A stretch of 64,000 bases of DNA from Euwallacea fornicatus (lineage: Eukaryota; Arthropoda; Insecta; Coleoptera; Curculionidae), in the NCBI RefSeq assembly GCF_040115645.1, contig NC_089560.1:1922001-1986000 (forward strand), read 5' to 3'. Position 1 is the first letter of the stretch; each line of letters opens with the position of its first letter. This document shows, one piece after another, positions 50,605 to 62,320 of this stretch. Under the pieces are notes generated by a model. That model ran no database searches. It had not been told where the DNA came from and saw only the letters and a program-made list of their open reading frames with translations. A program made the position numbers and the translations under genes.

Positions 50605-50774
50605 ATGAGGACGAAACTTGCGGGCTTCTCGATACTCATTTTCATATTTATTTCCCTCGTATTTCCCAAGAACCAAATAAATGGGGAAAAAATTATAGCT
50701 GATTTCCCATTGATCATAAACCCAAACGTAAACACCAATGATAAAATGTGGGAAGGAAATTTCACTTGCCGAGG
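50605..50774 (+). other. Possible exon: hydrophobic leader followed by a short polar region
   Basis: An open frame from ATG 50605 (MRTKLAGFSILIFIFISLVF, then a polar stretch ending NFTCR) ends at a donor-like CGAG|GTAAAG at 50774. It is preceded by an acceptor-like TTTTCTAG at 50603, in a phase that fits the donor-like GTAAGT overlapping the CRHBP stop. It could be the first exon of a small secreted protein, an alternative membrane-anchored CRHBP tail, or chance. No later exon was recognised. Confidence 0.3.
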
Positions 50775-52009
50775 TAAAGCGAAACTTATTTGAAATGAAG
50801 ATTGATTTCTTCTTTGTAAATAATATTATACAAATTCGACAATTCCCTCAGAAAATAACTCTAACTGGTTTCAAATTTGTGAGCTTTTCCTCAGAAACTA
50901 CATGTCAATTGCCATGAAATCGAGGCATCCCTTTGGAATATGGAGTCTCTCAGAGTTATATGCATATAAAATGAATGTTTAGCGGAATTAATAAATCAGA
51001 TTTAAGGATGTAGATGGGTATTTGTTGTTTAGTGCAATGTAGTGGCTGATTTGATCTGACGGCATCTTTCTAAAAAAATCACTAGGATTTAGTTGGATTT
51101 CCTCCCACTTTTTAGACGATTTTTCACGTTAAGCTATTTAGATATTTGATTCACTTAATACTAACCCTCATCCCTTCATGGTGATCTTTTCTGACGAGTT
51201 GAAATGGACTTTTCCCCCTTCAACTGCAATTGGGTTACCATTTAAGATTTCGCGGCGTTGTAAAAAAAACTTTAATGAGGCTTCCAGCAGAGACTTTATG
51301 AGCCTGTTTCGAGGAAGCCCACCCCATATGACGTATATCGAATATAACATAATTCTTTACTGCAATTGCACACTCCATTGCATTGGGAGCATGTTCCAAA
51401 GATTTTTATACATGACTAAATTCGCATCGTAAACTAAAAATATCCATCGTTCTATTGGAAAGACACTGAACGAAAAAGATGCATAAAACGATTAGTGGAT
51501 CATGGAAAAATTTATTCTCAATGCACTTTTATAACTTTCGAGTTGCTTTTAAATGTCTAAAGGCTAGTTTTCAATTCCTTGTTAAGCTTTTATGTTGAAA
51601 GCTCCTTTTGGTTGTGTTCTATTAAAAAAAAAAAAATTCTTTCACACGTAGTGAATGATTGATATTCACAAGTCGTAATAATAACGCAATTAAAATCTTA
51701 ACGAGGCAGTTTGCTTTGTTCCTTTCCAGAAAGACACTTCAACTTTTACTAAATTTATTCCTTTTCTAAAGAATAATTTAAAAAAGTGGTTCGCAGAAAA
51801 TGTGCGCTGATAAAGAAATGTCGTGAAACATCCACATACATACAAGCATCCTTTAACGTATTGTTGTTATGTCGGTTTGTCATTGTGTAAACTGGACTTC
51901 AGTACAGCTCTTCTCAGACCTTTCATGAATATTTATGAAGATTTATTTTTGTTTGAAGGTTTTCATTGAAAGTTTTGCAATTTCTGCGATGATTGCAGGG
52001 CTCTAACTC
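50775..52009. other. Intergenic after CRHBP
   Basis: No gene recognised. An open stretch at 51178-51432 (+), also open on the minus strand, has no family resemblance. Confidence 0.4.
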
Positions 52010-52866
52010 TCTAGGTATCATCAGTTCACGTGGAAATATAGAGATTGCGTAAGTAGGAGAAAGACCGTACAAGGTTTAATGTCCCTCCGACAAAGAGCAA
52101 CGCAGTGGATCGAGAAATTAGCGGTTAGAGTTGGAAGAGGCGGGACAGCGTCCAGGCCTCTCACCGTTTCAAAATTTGCACTAAAATAAATTCTAGAAAT
52201 AAATTAATGTTTTTTTCCATTTATTTATGCCAATGCTTTATGTTCCGGTATTTTAAGGAATTTCCATCGTTGCGAAGGCAATCAAATTCACACTAATCTA
52301 AAAATTGAAATGGAGAGGTCTGCCGGACAAACCGGTCCAGTGGACGGAGTCAGTTTGGCGTTACCAGACCTCTCACCGTTTGGAAATTTCTACTAATATA
52401 AGTTATAATGATAGATTTATTGTGACTCTTTTGATTTAATTACATTGCTGCTTTTTGTTCTGACATTAAAAAAAATGTTATTGTCATAAAAGCAGTCAAA
52501 TCCACATTAATATAAAAATCGAAGTTGAGATGTCGGCCAAACGGACCGACCCAGTGGACGGAATCAGTCCAGTATTACCAGATCTCTCATGGTCTCAAAA
52601 TTTTTACTCATATACGTTTCAGCTATGGATTACCTGTTTTTCCATGTATTTAAATTGTTGCTTTTTGCTTTGATAGTTTTAAAAGTTTTCATAGCTTTGA
52701 AGGTAGCGAAATCAATACTAATCTAAATATCAAAACGGCGACGTTGGCTTGACTGATTCCACCCACTTCGTTGTGGTCTTTGTCGGAGGCCTATTAAATC
52801 TTAAATGGTCGTTCTCCCACTTGCACCATCCCTATTTCTCCACTTGAACTGGTAATGTGTCCATGT
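52010..52866. mobile_element. Foldback element carrying three 213-bp tandem repeats
   Basis: The inverted ends (left 52010-52110, right 52745-52866) share CAGTTCA(C/A)GTGGA, GAGATTGCGTAAGTAGGAGA / GGGATGGTGCAAGTGGGAGA and CTCCGACAAAGA. Inside, the unit that begins CTCTCACCGTTT recurs at 52158, 52370 and (diverged) 52583, a period of 212-214 bp. Each unit ends with a GTGGACGGAGTCAGT-like string. Confidence 0.8.
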
Positions 52867-54631
52867 TAATTTATACTATGGTTTTTTTGTAGGAAATAAA
52901 CTTCTTCCCCCAAGAAGACCTTGCTACAAGAGGAAACCGTTTGATCTTCGTTATTTTACAGCCTTCTCTTTAGTTTGCATAGCACATATGTAAAGACTTA
53001 TTTGGTTATTCATGGACTCGTTTTATTATAGTTAATTTATTGTTGCTTCGTTTTTGACAAGTCCATAACGAGTCTTAAATATTAGTATTAATTTATATAC
53101 ATATATCTACTCATATAATAACATTATAATTGTTTTTGTAAGGGTTAGGGCGGTAAGGCAAGTTGTAACTTCTCATTGTATGTACAAAGTGAACTGAAGC
53201 ATCTGTGGAAAATAAATAATAATATCAATAACTGAATATGTGTGTTAATTTATAATATTTTTTTCTATTTGACTACTAATGAACACTAAAAAATAAATAA
53301 TTCAACGGAAGAGATGTAGTTAGCGGTTACTTGGGGTAAGGAATTCTCCAAAAATTTATTATATAGTATTCTGTTTTTCTCTGGTTGGATAGCGGGTCTG
53401 CTATTCTATAATTTATCGATTTGTTCAGCTCATCCTTTCAATCCTAGAGGGCGCAACAGAAGATCAATAACTGCGTGCCATAACCTGATCTATAAATTAG
53501 GCGCCAACCAGATTTCGTGCTCTCTTCTTCTGCCCTGTACAAAATCATTTTTCTACTACCTCCTGAAGAATTTGACATTCTGAAACTGTGTCTATTTCCA
53601 ATAGATGGCGATAAATGAATATTTAAAGGTCACATCTCAAATGAGAATGCGCAGGAAAAAGGCATTATTACATCGAAGGATCCTACAGGTTTTCGGAATT
53701 TAAAACTAAAAAATTAATGATACAAAACGAAAATTTCTAATCAATTTCTTGGCAACATTATACAGTAGTAAATTCTCAAGGAGAAGAGGATTCTCCAATA
53801 GTTTTTTTAAATAATCATAAGCATAGGTTATTCACATTTTACCTGAATCTGATGGGTATGGCACTAATAGGCGATTCTACCAGGCGTCATTTTCACAATA
53901 ACTTACTTACCTTACTTATCCTGGATAACAACAACCTCATGAATCAACAGGACAGAGGGAGAACGGTCAAAAACTCCAGACATTTTAACGGAGAGGGAAT
54001 TAATATTTCACCTGGCATATGAGCAAAAAATTCAACTGATTAAGACATAACAACACCAAAAGGAAGGGGACTGTCTCATCCACAATGGATGCGCGAGAAA
54101 GAACAATTGGCTTGAAACCATCCATCTCTGTGACACAGAGGTGTTTGATCGACTCTACAAATAAGACTTTGCTTCATACTTACTAGTATTGGAAAAATCT
54201 ACGTTATAGTCTTAAGAAAACTACATTATCCCTCTTCCGTATATCCTCCATGATTCATCCATCCTTTATAATAAAGAGTTTTTGAGAGAGAGATTGCAAG
54301 AAGCATTTCATTATTTGAGAGGTTTTTCTGAATGAGTTTAAGTCTACTAAGGAGGCGAATCCCATTCCAACTTTTAAATCTTCTGAATCAAAGTTTTATA
54401 AGGAAGGTGGACTTCGAAACCTCTTAACAGACATATTTTGAATAACTTGCTTGTACTGAAGGTGAGGAATTGTTCAATTAGTCCAGTAGATCGGTCTAGA
54501 ATTATCCATGAATGTGATATATCAGCAAATAAATCCAGAAATCTTTAGCTTAGCGCCTCGGGAAATATAGAAACAATCTTACATTAAAAGAAAGGAGTAA
54601 ATCTAAGAGCTCAGGTACTTGCACAGGTATA
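52867..54631. other. Intergenic, nothing recognised
   Basis: AT-rich spacer with no long frame. AATAAATAATAAT near 53213 could be a poly(A) signal for an unseen transcript. Confidence 0.4.
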
Positions 54632-55002
54632 CCGTGTGTTCATTTAAAAACGTACCGACCCAATAAGTTTGGAAAAAAAAGGAATACGGAAATGTGGTTT
54701 ATGGGGATCTCAAAGGTTGTAAGGGGGAACATTTTTGGCAGCAGCAGTGTTAACACACCCCTTGACTCCCAGCCATCCTAACTTCAGAACCTCAAATGGC
54801 TCACTATCTTGATGAGTACCTCATATTAAGGGATATTTAAAATGAATTGTTTTTATGACAATAATTATAAAATTAATAAAGTTGTTTTTGAGAAATTATA
54901 AAAAAACAACCCTTTAACAGAATAACCAGTTGGTCAGAACCCATTTAGATTTGAATATTACTGGTTAGGGGTTGGCAAATAATTTGCCACTATTATTAAA
55001 GT

Positions 55003-55110
55003 ATGAGTTCATTAAAATTAGTTTATTTTGTAGAAGAAAGAGTAAAAATTTTATTAATTTATGGTGCGAATAATAAATCTTCCAGGCAAACTGCGGCGGA
55101 AACACTCTGA
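55003..55110 (+). pseudogene. Mariner-like transposase N-terminal remnant
   Basis: The frame reads MSSLKLVYFVEERVKILL, then IYGANNKSSRQTAAETL and a stop. This is the family's N-terminal helix-turn-helix start. The rest of this half is lost. Confidence 0.75.
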
Positions 55111-55297
55111 TCAATATATTTCCCATGTTTATGTCATTCAGCTATTGACAAAATTTAGCATATGACTGCACACGAAACGAAGTAATCACAGGATGTTAAA
55201 TGAATCTCTTTAGATGGAAGTGTTAAGACACTTTGCAGCTGAGCTCACTATGTACGTTACTGAGAAAAGTGTCTAGTGAAACTGGAATTTTATTATA

Positions 55298-56362
55298 CAG
55301 GGTGTTAGGAAAATGACAATTGTAAATTGAACCAATGATTAAGAATATCATATTGAAGAAAAAAGTTCCTTACAACAGGGGTTGAAAACCTAATAATTTT
55401 TCCAAAAAAAAAATTGTTAACACTGGCAACCGAAAAGCTGTGATAAGCTTAAAATTTTAACAACATGATGAAAAATGTACTTGACAGTTGTTGATTGTTT
55501 AACGTGTAATAAAAAAAAGTTAAAATTATTCAGTAATAACAGTTTTAAAAGCGATTCGAAACTTAATAACTGATAATATAAATTAAGCGATAAAAGTAAA
55601 CTTAAGCGGCAACGCCGCATTGATGAACTCGACCGAAGAGAGGAATTTATGTTTTTTTTATAATTTTTTTTTGTAATTCCTTAATACCTGTTAGCTGATG
55701 AGACCTGAGTTTTTATTAGTATCTGAATGCATTGGAACTTATTAATGCGTGAACTTATTAAATGCATTCATTACACGATTATCATGACATGCTTTTAATT
55801 TACGGAGAGGTATTATAAAATTCCGAAAATTACACTAATCATTATCTATAGAGAAAACTTCCAGCTGGACAAATGGAATTTTTCTTCGTGTACGGGAAAA
55901 TTGGTTAAAACGCTGTCGTGGACGCACGGACTCAAATGGTGGACATTTCGAACATTTAATGTGGTAAAAACAATAACACATTTGTATTTTTGATTGTGAT
56001 GTAAGTGGTGGAAAATGTGCAACGTACATTTTTTTGCTAGTCGGAAATGACAACAATAATTTTCAGGTAAGTAGCTTTTCAAAATAATAAAATAAGAATC
56101 ACGTAATGTTAAAATTTTAACTGTAAAACCTATCGGATCCAAAAAAAAACCGTGTAAAAATGCATACCTAGTTGATGGGATCATTTTGGGCGGCACCAAA
56201 ATGAAATAAACGCGATGCGACATTGCCAATTCTCAAAAGTTTTTTTTTTATTTTCCAAGGAAATGACTGTATTTAGACCCCTGTTGTAGAGAGCTTTTTT
56301 ACTCAAAATAATGCTCTCAATCATTGGTTAAACTTACAAAAGTTATATCCCGAACATCCTAT
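55298..56362. mobile_element. Nested element with about 150-bp inverted ends
   Basis: The left end CAGGGTGTTAGGAAAATGAC and the reversed right end AGGATGTTCGGGATATAAC continue in parallel with TTGAACCAATGATT / TTTAACCAATGATT and TACAACAGGGGT in both. It sits between the two transposase remnants of the 54632 element, so it inserted later. No transposase recognised inside. Confidence 0.82.
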
Positions 56363-56394
56363 ATAAGCCCAGTGCATAAAATAACTGTAAATCA

Positions 56395-56560
56395 TAAACT
56401 GGTGATGGATTGGCAAGAGAGGTGCAATCAAATGGCCGGTAAGATTTCCTGACTTAACGCCGCTTGATAATTTCCTGTGTAAATTTGTAATTTACAAAAC
56501 GGTTCATGTAAAATATGCAATTTAAAAAATGCAAATTAATGCATTTTAAATGCCTTTAAT
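56395..56560 (+). pseudogene. Mariner-like transposase C-terminal remnant
   Basis: The frame reads WIGKRGAIKWPVRFPDLTPLDNFL, the third-Asp block of the same transposase family (usual WPPRSPDLTPLD). It is truncated on both sides. Confidence 0.8.
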
Positions 56561-56758
56561 ATGAGGCACGCACTCAGCTAGGGTGCCGTTTAAGATTCTG
56601 AAGGTAGCGTGACTCGGGGTGCAGAGGTGTGCGTAATATTAGCATCGCTGCTGCCAAAAATGTTTCCCTTTACAATCTTTGAGATCCCCACACACCTCAA
56701 TTCAGAATCTCCTTTGTTTTCGACCTAGTGACATGGCAAGTTTTTAAATGAACGCACC

Positions 56759-57830
56759 TATTTCTCTATTAAGTTCCTCCTCTTGTTTCTTTCTTTTAAT
56801 CTTCTCTATTCGGCAACGGAGATGTAGTTAGGAACCACGCATTCTTGTTTTGTCGAAGAAATAGCGCACGTGAGATCTGATAAATCGAAGTGCCCGCTAG
56901 TCCTTAACGACCATCAAATGATACATCTGACGATGGGATCCTGGAAAACTACCCAGCACTCTGCATGGGAAAGCAAAGGAATGTGGGTAAGTCGTGAATG
57001 TCGAGATACATAGGTGGAAGTTCCCCTTGTTAAGACGACGGGGATGTCTACTGCAGAGCTATTTCCGAGACACGTATTTTGGTATCAAGAACAGCAACTA
57101 TCATTCAACATTTTTCATTCTAAAATAGTTGTAAAAACAAATGTGTCTTTTTGCACCCTTCGCTATCCCTTAAATCGTGTCCCTTCAAAGAGTTCCTCCA
57201 GCTTAATAATAATTAACCTAAAATCTCACTTCGTACGCACAGGCCTTTAAATTTTTCAAATAATAAATATTCCTCCGGAGTTGGCGAACCACTCAGGCTC
57301 CCTCGAGAGAGGGAAAGAACGAGCACAACTCCAAGAGAGTTGCCCAACAATAAAAAGGGTGTTAAATAATGGATCGAGATGTTATTAAGTGTGACGCAAA
57401 AAAGTCAGAGCAGTTGAAAAATCAAGAAGTGGTAAAATTGTGAAAATTTTATCAACGCCTGAAATCTTTTCAACGGAAATTAAATTGAGTGAAAACTGGG
57501 GATCTTCAAGGATTTTTTCTTGGGCTCGCGAGAACCAACTGATTCTAGATAAATAAGAATGTTATGATGAGAAAACATCGTGCAACCAACAATTCTCCGC
57601 CTTCTTGGCTTCCATCTTATCTTACACTCTGGGGGTTGATTTATATTGTGAAAATAAGGATTTAAATGTAGTAAATGGGGTAGAAAGGAGATAATTCAGT
57701 GTCTTTCAAATGCCATGAATACTGATGAGTGGATTACCTCGCATAGGCGGATGCGAATTCTTTTACATTTTTATAACGCTGGTTTTTGCTGGATCACAAA
57801 AATGGCAGTTTACTGACTCAATCTCAACAG
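56759..57830. other. Intergenic, nothing assigned
   Basis: Mixed-composition spacer. The open stretch at 57014-57250 has no family resemblance. Purine-rich CTCGAGAGAGGGAAAGAACG at 57301 is the only notable local feature. Confidence 0.4.
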
Positions 57831-58263
57831 GACAGATGTAGAATGCAATGTCTGCAACATAGAAGCAGTAAATTTAAGGTCAAACGACAAGCTGCGACAA
57901 CTAATTCAGCGCATAGCCCATTGGATATTCCGAAGGAGTTGCATTTTAGATGCCATTGTCGGCACTGTCGCAAAAGGGGACAACTTTATCCCTAGTGGTC
58001 CTTCTCTGGGGGTATTTGCTTTGATTTGCATGCTCAAAGCAGACTTTGATGTCGTGTCCGTCTCAAAAAGGATACAAATGATTTTTCTCATTTCCCTCCT
58101 GATTGTTTTTAACATGGAATTCACTGAGAATAAGACATTTTTTAGGGCCAATAGATCAAAGTCCTGGCCACTTTTCCGAGAGGGTAAAATCCCCGAAATC
58201 GATGAAATGAAGACAGAGTACGGGTCAGTTTCGTCGCGTCCACGAAAATCGTCCTGCAGGTAA
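57831..58263 (+). other. Unassigned segment open on both strands
   Basis: On the + strand the frame is open from an acceptor-like CTCAACAG at 57830 to a TAA at 58261-58263, which overlaps a donor-like GTAAAG, about 143 codons. It contains a hydrophobic run (MIFLISLLIVF near 58077) then a basic, proline-containing tail. On the minus strand a 123-codon frame (58277-57906) starts after an acceptor-like CTTTCAG. I recognise neither. Codon bias cannot be judged by eye; one of them may be an exon of a larger gene. Confidence 0.3.
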
Positions 58264-59523
58264 AGTTTTCGGTACATTGTTCCCTGAAAGCGATAGATAT
58301 AAATATCTATAACCTAATGTATCCCAGTAGGTTCCTAAAGGTTTTCTTCGATTTTTTTTAAGGTCGAGCGAACATAGCACGTGTAACCTCGGCATTGCCT
58401 GATTGATTGTTTGCACAAGGGTATATGAGGAAGGGCAGAGGGTTCAATTACATTTGACCATTTCACCTTGTATTGTGCGTTCAAGGCCACTAGGTCTTAA
58501 AATAATATAGTTTATATACAAGTAAATCAACCTAGCCGAAGGTACTTGGAGTTTTGTACATTGATTACTAACAGGTTACTCTGGGCTTATAAGTTTATTT
58601 GAAATCGATCCCTAAGCCGTTGCCTGACTGGAAATAAGATAAAGAACAGTGGTGAGCAAACAATGGTTAATATGGGGCAACTGCGGTTTTAAAATGCTGC
58701 CAGAACTGCTGACTCAGCAATCATTGTTATGTATAAAACTTAGAAGTATATAGAGTGGACCAAAGACTTTAGAAAGAAGTCTCAAATTCTGCGGGGAAGA
58801 CTGTGTTTTGACCAGCTTCTCACCTCACAAAACCACTGTGAGATCGTCCAACTTAGATCGGCCTTGACAAATTGTTGGTCATCCGATACCCAGAATGTCG
58901 CTCCTATTTTTCACTTTACAATTTTCTTTCCATGCTACGGCTAACGTTCTTTGCTAGTAACTGGGTTAATAAATAACTTTTTAGATAGTTGTGCCCTTTG
59001 TGAGTTATTCATTAGTTTTGCAAACTTACGGGACATCGATCTAATATAATTGAATGCTGTCTAAGTCCAAGCTTAAATTGACAAGGACAGCTGTTTTTCC
59101 AATATCAGTTAAACTCTGTTAAATGAACGACGTATACAGAGCGTTTCCTAAGTATTCTAAAATATTTCAAGGGGTGATTGCCCGGCTCAAAACGTAAAAA
59201 AAGTTCATATGCTCATTGGTCCGCAAACGCTGCGTCTCCAAGAACTGGACGTTAAAAATTAATACTTGTTTTCCGTGCTATGTATGGGGGTTTGGAGAAA
59301 AAAGAATAAAACATATTGCTACGTTGGTAAAAAATGCAACATTATGAGAAGCAAAGAATATGATATAATAAAATAATTGAATTATACTAAACAAATTGCT
59401 GAAAATGGCCTCCATTACACATGCTTCAGCTCATCGCTTAAGACATTCCTGCACTCGCCCAAGGACACCGGGGTTATCACGGATATTGTTGAAAGCTTGT
59501 AACAACCGATTCGGCAGCTCACT

Positions 59524-60412
59524 TTACGTAGAAATAAGAGTAGGGTACAGCTCCTTCTGGTGCCCCCAAAAATAGAAATCCAAAGGATTTAAGTCTGGTG
59601 ATCGCGGTGGCCAAGGCTGAAGACTTACTCTTTCAATCCAGTGATTTGGAAATGTATCGTCGAGGTGCTCTCGAACCTGTATGGCAAAATGAGGAGGCGC
59701 TGCATCATGTATAAACCGGAAGCAGAGTCTCGTTTCTAATAACACATCTTCAAGAAGTTCAGGTAAGATATATCTAAGAAATTGGTAATAGGAATCACCA
59801 TTAAGTCGATGTGGAAGAACATATGGTCCTATCAACTGCTCCTCAATGCCATACATTGATTGAAAATGTTACCTGGTGGTTTGCTTCTGATATGATATGA
59901 GTATTTTCGTGTGCCCAAATATGATTGTTATGAAAGTTGGTAATACCATGCCGTGAAAACTTTGCTTCATCTGTGAACGAAATTTTGGTTGATAAATTTG
60001 GAATGTTGACATTTCTCTCAAGAAGCCACTGACACCAGTTCAAGCGACAAGGATAATCGTGAGGTGAAAGAGCCTGAACACGTTGGACATGGTAAGGATA
60101 TAGCAGATTCTCCTTTAACACGGTCCAAACGGTTTCCAGACTAACATGAAAGTCGTTAGCAGTTTTTCTAGTATTAGTACTTGGTGCGACTTCTACAGCG
60201 TGAAGAACAGTTTCCTCCAATTCAGTAGTCCTAACCGAATGTGGTCTACCAGCAATACTTTTGCTTCTCAAAAATGAAGAAGTCTCTTGTAAGCGGCGAT
60301 GAAGGTGTGTTAAAATGTCTGAACATGGCAAATGTTTTTCTGGGTACCGTTCAGCATATAGGCACCGTGCCTGTAAGGAATTTCCATTTGTAAGTCCATA
60401 ACAAAAATGCAT
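59524..60412 (-). pseudogene. Mariner-like transposase, copy 2 (one shared frameshift)
   Basis: Two long frames: 60412-59843 holds the N-terminal half (LYAERYPEKHLPCS, helix-turn-helix, FTDEAKFSRHG, ending FSINVWH), and 59856-59524 the C-terminal half (LIGPYVLP, FIHDAAPPHF, WPPRSPDLNPLDFYFWGH). Apart from the break at about 59853 both halves are open, so it is better preserved than copy 1. The three catalytic Asp are present. A net loss of bases between VW and GIEEQ in this family explains the shift. Confidence 0.9.
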
Positions 60413-60579
60413 CTGGGTAATTTATTCAGTTGTAAAGGTCGGCATAATTACAGATTAAACAACAAGAAGTTATTCTGTTAAGCAAAATGCTTCAATTAAA
60501 CTTCGAACAGACTTTAATACTGGATCCACATTTACGGTAACTGGGAAAGCTGAAATCAGTTGTTCAGTGATTGTCAACT

Positions 60580-61298
60580 CAGTTTGTTGGAAAAACTCCA
60601 ACATAAAAATCGCTCTCACGTATTGCCCTAACATCTGGGTAATAAATCTGGTAAAGAGAGAAACCAGAAACAAAAGCTCGACATACCACTGGGTGCCAAA
60701 CCATGGGTACCGCGATAATCACCTCTCATCTGGTGCACATTCACCCTGATTTATGAAGTGCAAATTGCCCAAACACATTAAGGGCAGCAGTAAATTAGGA
60801 TGAAATGTGGCAACACACGCGCAAGTGGACATGAACCAGAGGGTGTTAGCGATAAGGTAATGGTGTGAAAGCATCAAGGTGGCGACTTTCTCATGAAATC
60901 GTGGGAACCCAAACTCGGGAACCTGCGTCTTTTGCGGGAAGGGGCACGAACTCCTCTTGGAGCAAAGACCAGAACCGTTTTTCATCCCGTCGCGAAAACA
61001 ACAAACCTCTCTAGCTCTCGTTGCCATAAAACCCCACACACGGGCAATATTGTTAATAAGTTAGTCACAACTCACCCTGTAATTCAACTAGTCTGTCATT
61101 AAATTTAAGGTAATTTGTGTAACCGAGTTTATATAATTTCTCGAATCTTTGGAACCCCATTACTTTATGACGGTAGCCCGTCTGGTCCTTCGAATCAACT
61201 AAAAAACCTCGCCAGCGTATTTGGATTCCTCTGTGGGTGCCTAGTGAGGCAGTCACTACTGTTAGGTAGGAACTCAGGAAGCCCCTGGCCTAAACACA
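60580..61298 (-). mobile_element. Repeat family X, copy A (inserted in mariner copy 2)
   Basis: Compared with copy 1, sequence is interrupted after GTCAACT and resumes at TTATTTATTG. The 719-bp insert matches the sequence at 61549-62320 in opposite orientation. Shared strings include GACTGCCTCACTAGGCA, AATCCAAATACGCTGGCG, CACCTTGATGCT, TTACTGCTGCCCTT and GTACCCATGGTT. A CAGT-like motif at both junctions may be the target duplication. No transposase. Confidence 0.8.
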
Positions 61299-61548
61299 GT
61301 TATTTATTGAAATGTTGTATTTTTAAAAATGTTAAAATATTAACGTATTTATAACTTGCAAAATTCAATAATATTATTGATTCTTGTCCCTTCAAACCCC
61401 TACATAGTACGGAAAACAAATATTAATTTTTAACGTCCTGTTCTAGGAGACACAGCGTTTGCGGGCCAGTAAGCATAAGAATTTTTTTTCATATTTTAAA
61501 CTGGGAAATCATCCCGTGAAATGTTTTAGAATACTTAGGAAACACCCG

Positions 61549-62320
61549 GTTTAGGTTTAGGCTAGGACTTCCTGAGCTTTTGCCTAACAGTAATGACTGC
61601 CTCACTAGGCATCCGTGAAATAATCCAAATACGCTGGCGGGGATTATTACTAGATCAAAGGACCAAACAGACTATCGTCATGAGATAATGAGAATTCAAA
61701 GGTTCGTGAGAATACAAAAACGTTGCGACACGTACTACACTATGTTTAATGAAGGCTAGTCGTTATACAGTGCCCGATTAGTGATTAGATTATTGACTAT
61801 AATGCCCGTATTCAGATTTCGATTTGCAACGAGACATGTTAGAAGTTGTTGAATTTCTACTCTATTTTTTATATCAGAAGATTTGAAGGGTTGTTGTCGA
61901 CGCGACGAGAGGGGAGACGCTTCTGTCTCCGCTTCAAGAAGGGTGGTATCCTTCCCCCTGAAATGCAGGTTCCTGTCTTGGGTTTTTTTCCACGAAGTGG
62001 TGGAAAAATCACCACCTTGATGCTCTCGAACCATTCTTTTAGCACTGCCACCCTCTAGTTCTTGGGCCATTACGCGGGTCGATAAGAGATATTTCATCCA
62101 GGTTTACTGCTGCCCTTTATTTGTTTCCCGTCTCGCAACTCGCAAATCAGGAGAGAAGTAAACCAGATGTATGGTACATAACGCAGTACCCATGGTTCGG
62201 CATGTCGTGGTAGGTTGAGGTTTGAATTATGTGTTCCTTCTATTTTTATTTGTTGCCTAGGTGTTAGGGCATTACTTAGGAGGGAGATCATTATGTTGGG
62301 AATTTTCCTAACACACCCCG
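61549..62320 (+). mobile_element. Repeat family X, copy B (inverted relative to copy A)
   Basis: Begins GTTTAGGTTTAGGCTAGG directly at the right end of mariner copy 2 and ends TTCCTAACACACCCCG before TA. It is diverged from copy A but collinear over its length in inverted orientation. The two copies and the 250-bp mariner tail between them form a large imperfect palindrome. Confidence 0.75.

Larger units (their letters stand above)
54632..56758 (+). mobile_element. Mariner-like element with a nested element
   Basis: TA-flanked inverted ends of about 170 bp: the left is CCGTGTGTTCATTTAAAAAC and the reversed right is GGTGCGTTCATTTAAAAAC. Both continue with GGGGATCTCAAAG and AACATTTTTGGCAGCAGC. 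The interior carries a transposase N-terminus at 55003-55110 and a C-terminal core at 56395-56560, separated by the nested element at 55298. Confidence 0.87.
59137..61548 (-). mobile_element. Mariner-superfamily transposon, copy 2, interrupted
   Basis: The left end CAGAGCGTTTCCTAAGTATTC pairs with the reversed right end CGGGTGTTTCCTAAGTATTC, and both continue TAAAA(T/C)ATTTCA(A/C)GGG. The interior matches copy 1 (15473-17145), but a 719-bp insertion (60580-61298) splits the region beyond the transposase. The expected CTG/TA at the right end is altered where the next repeat begins. Confidence 0.87.
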
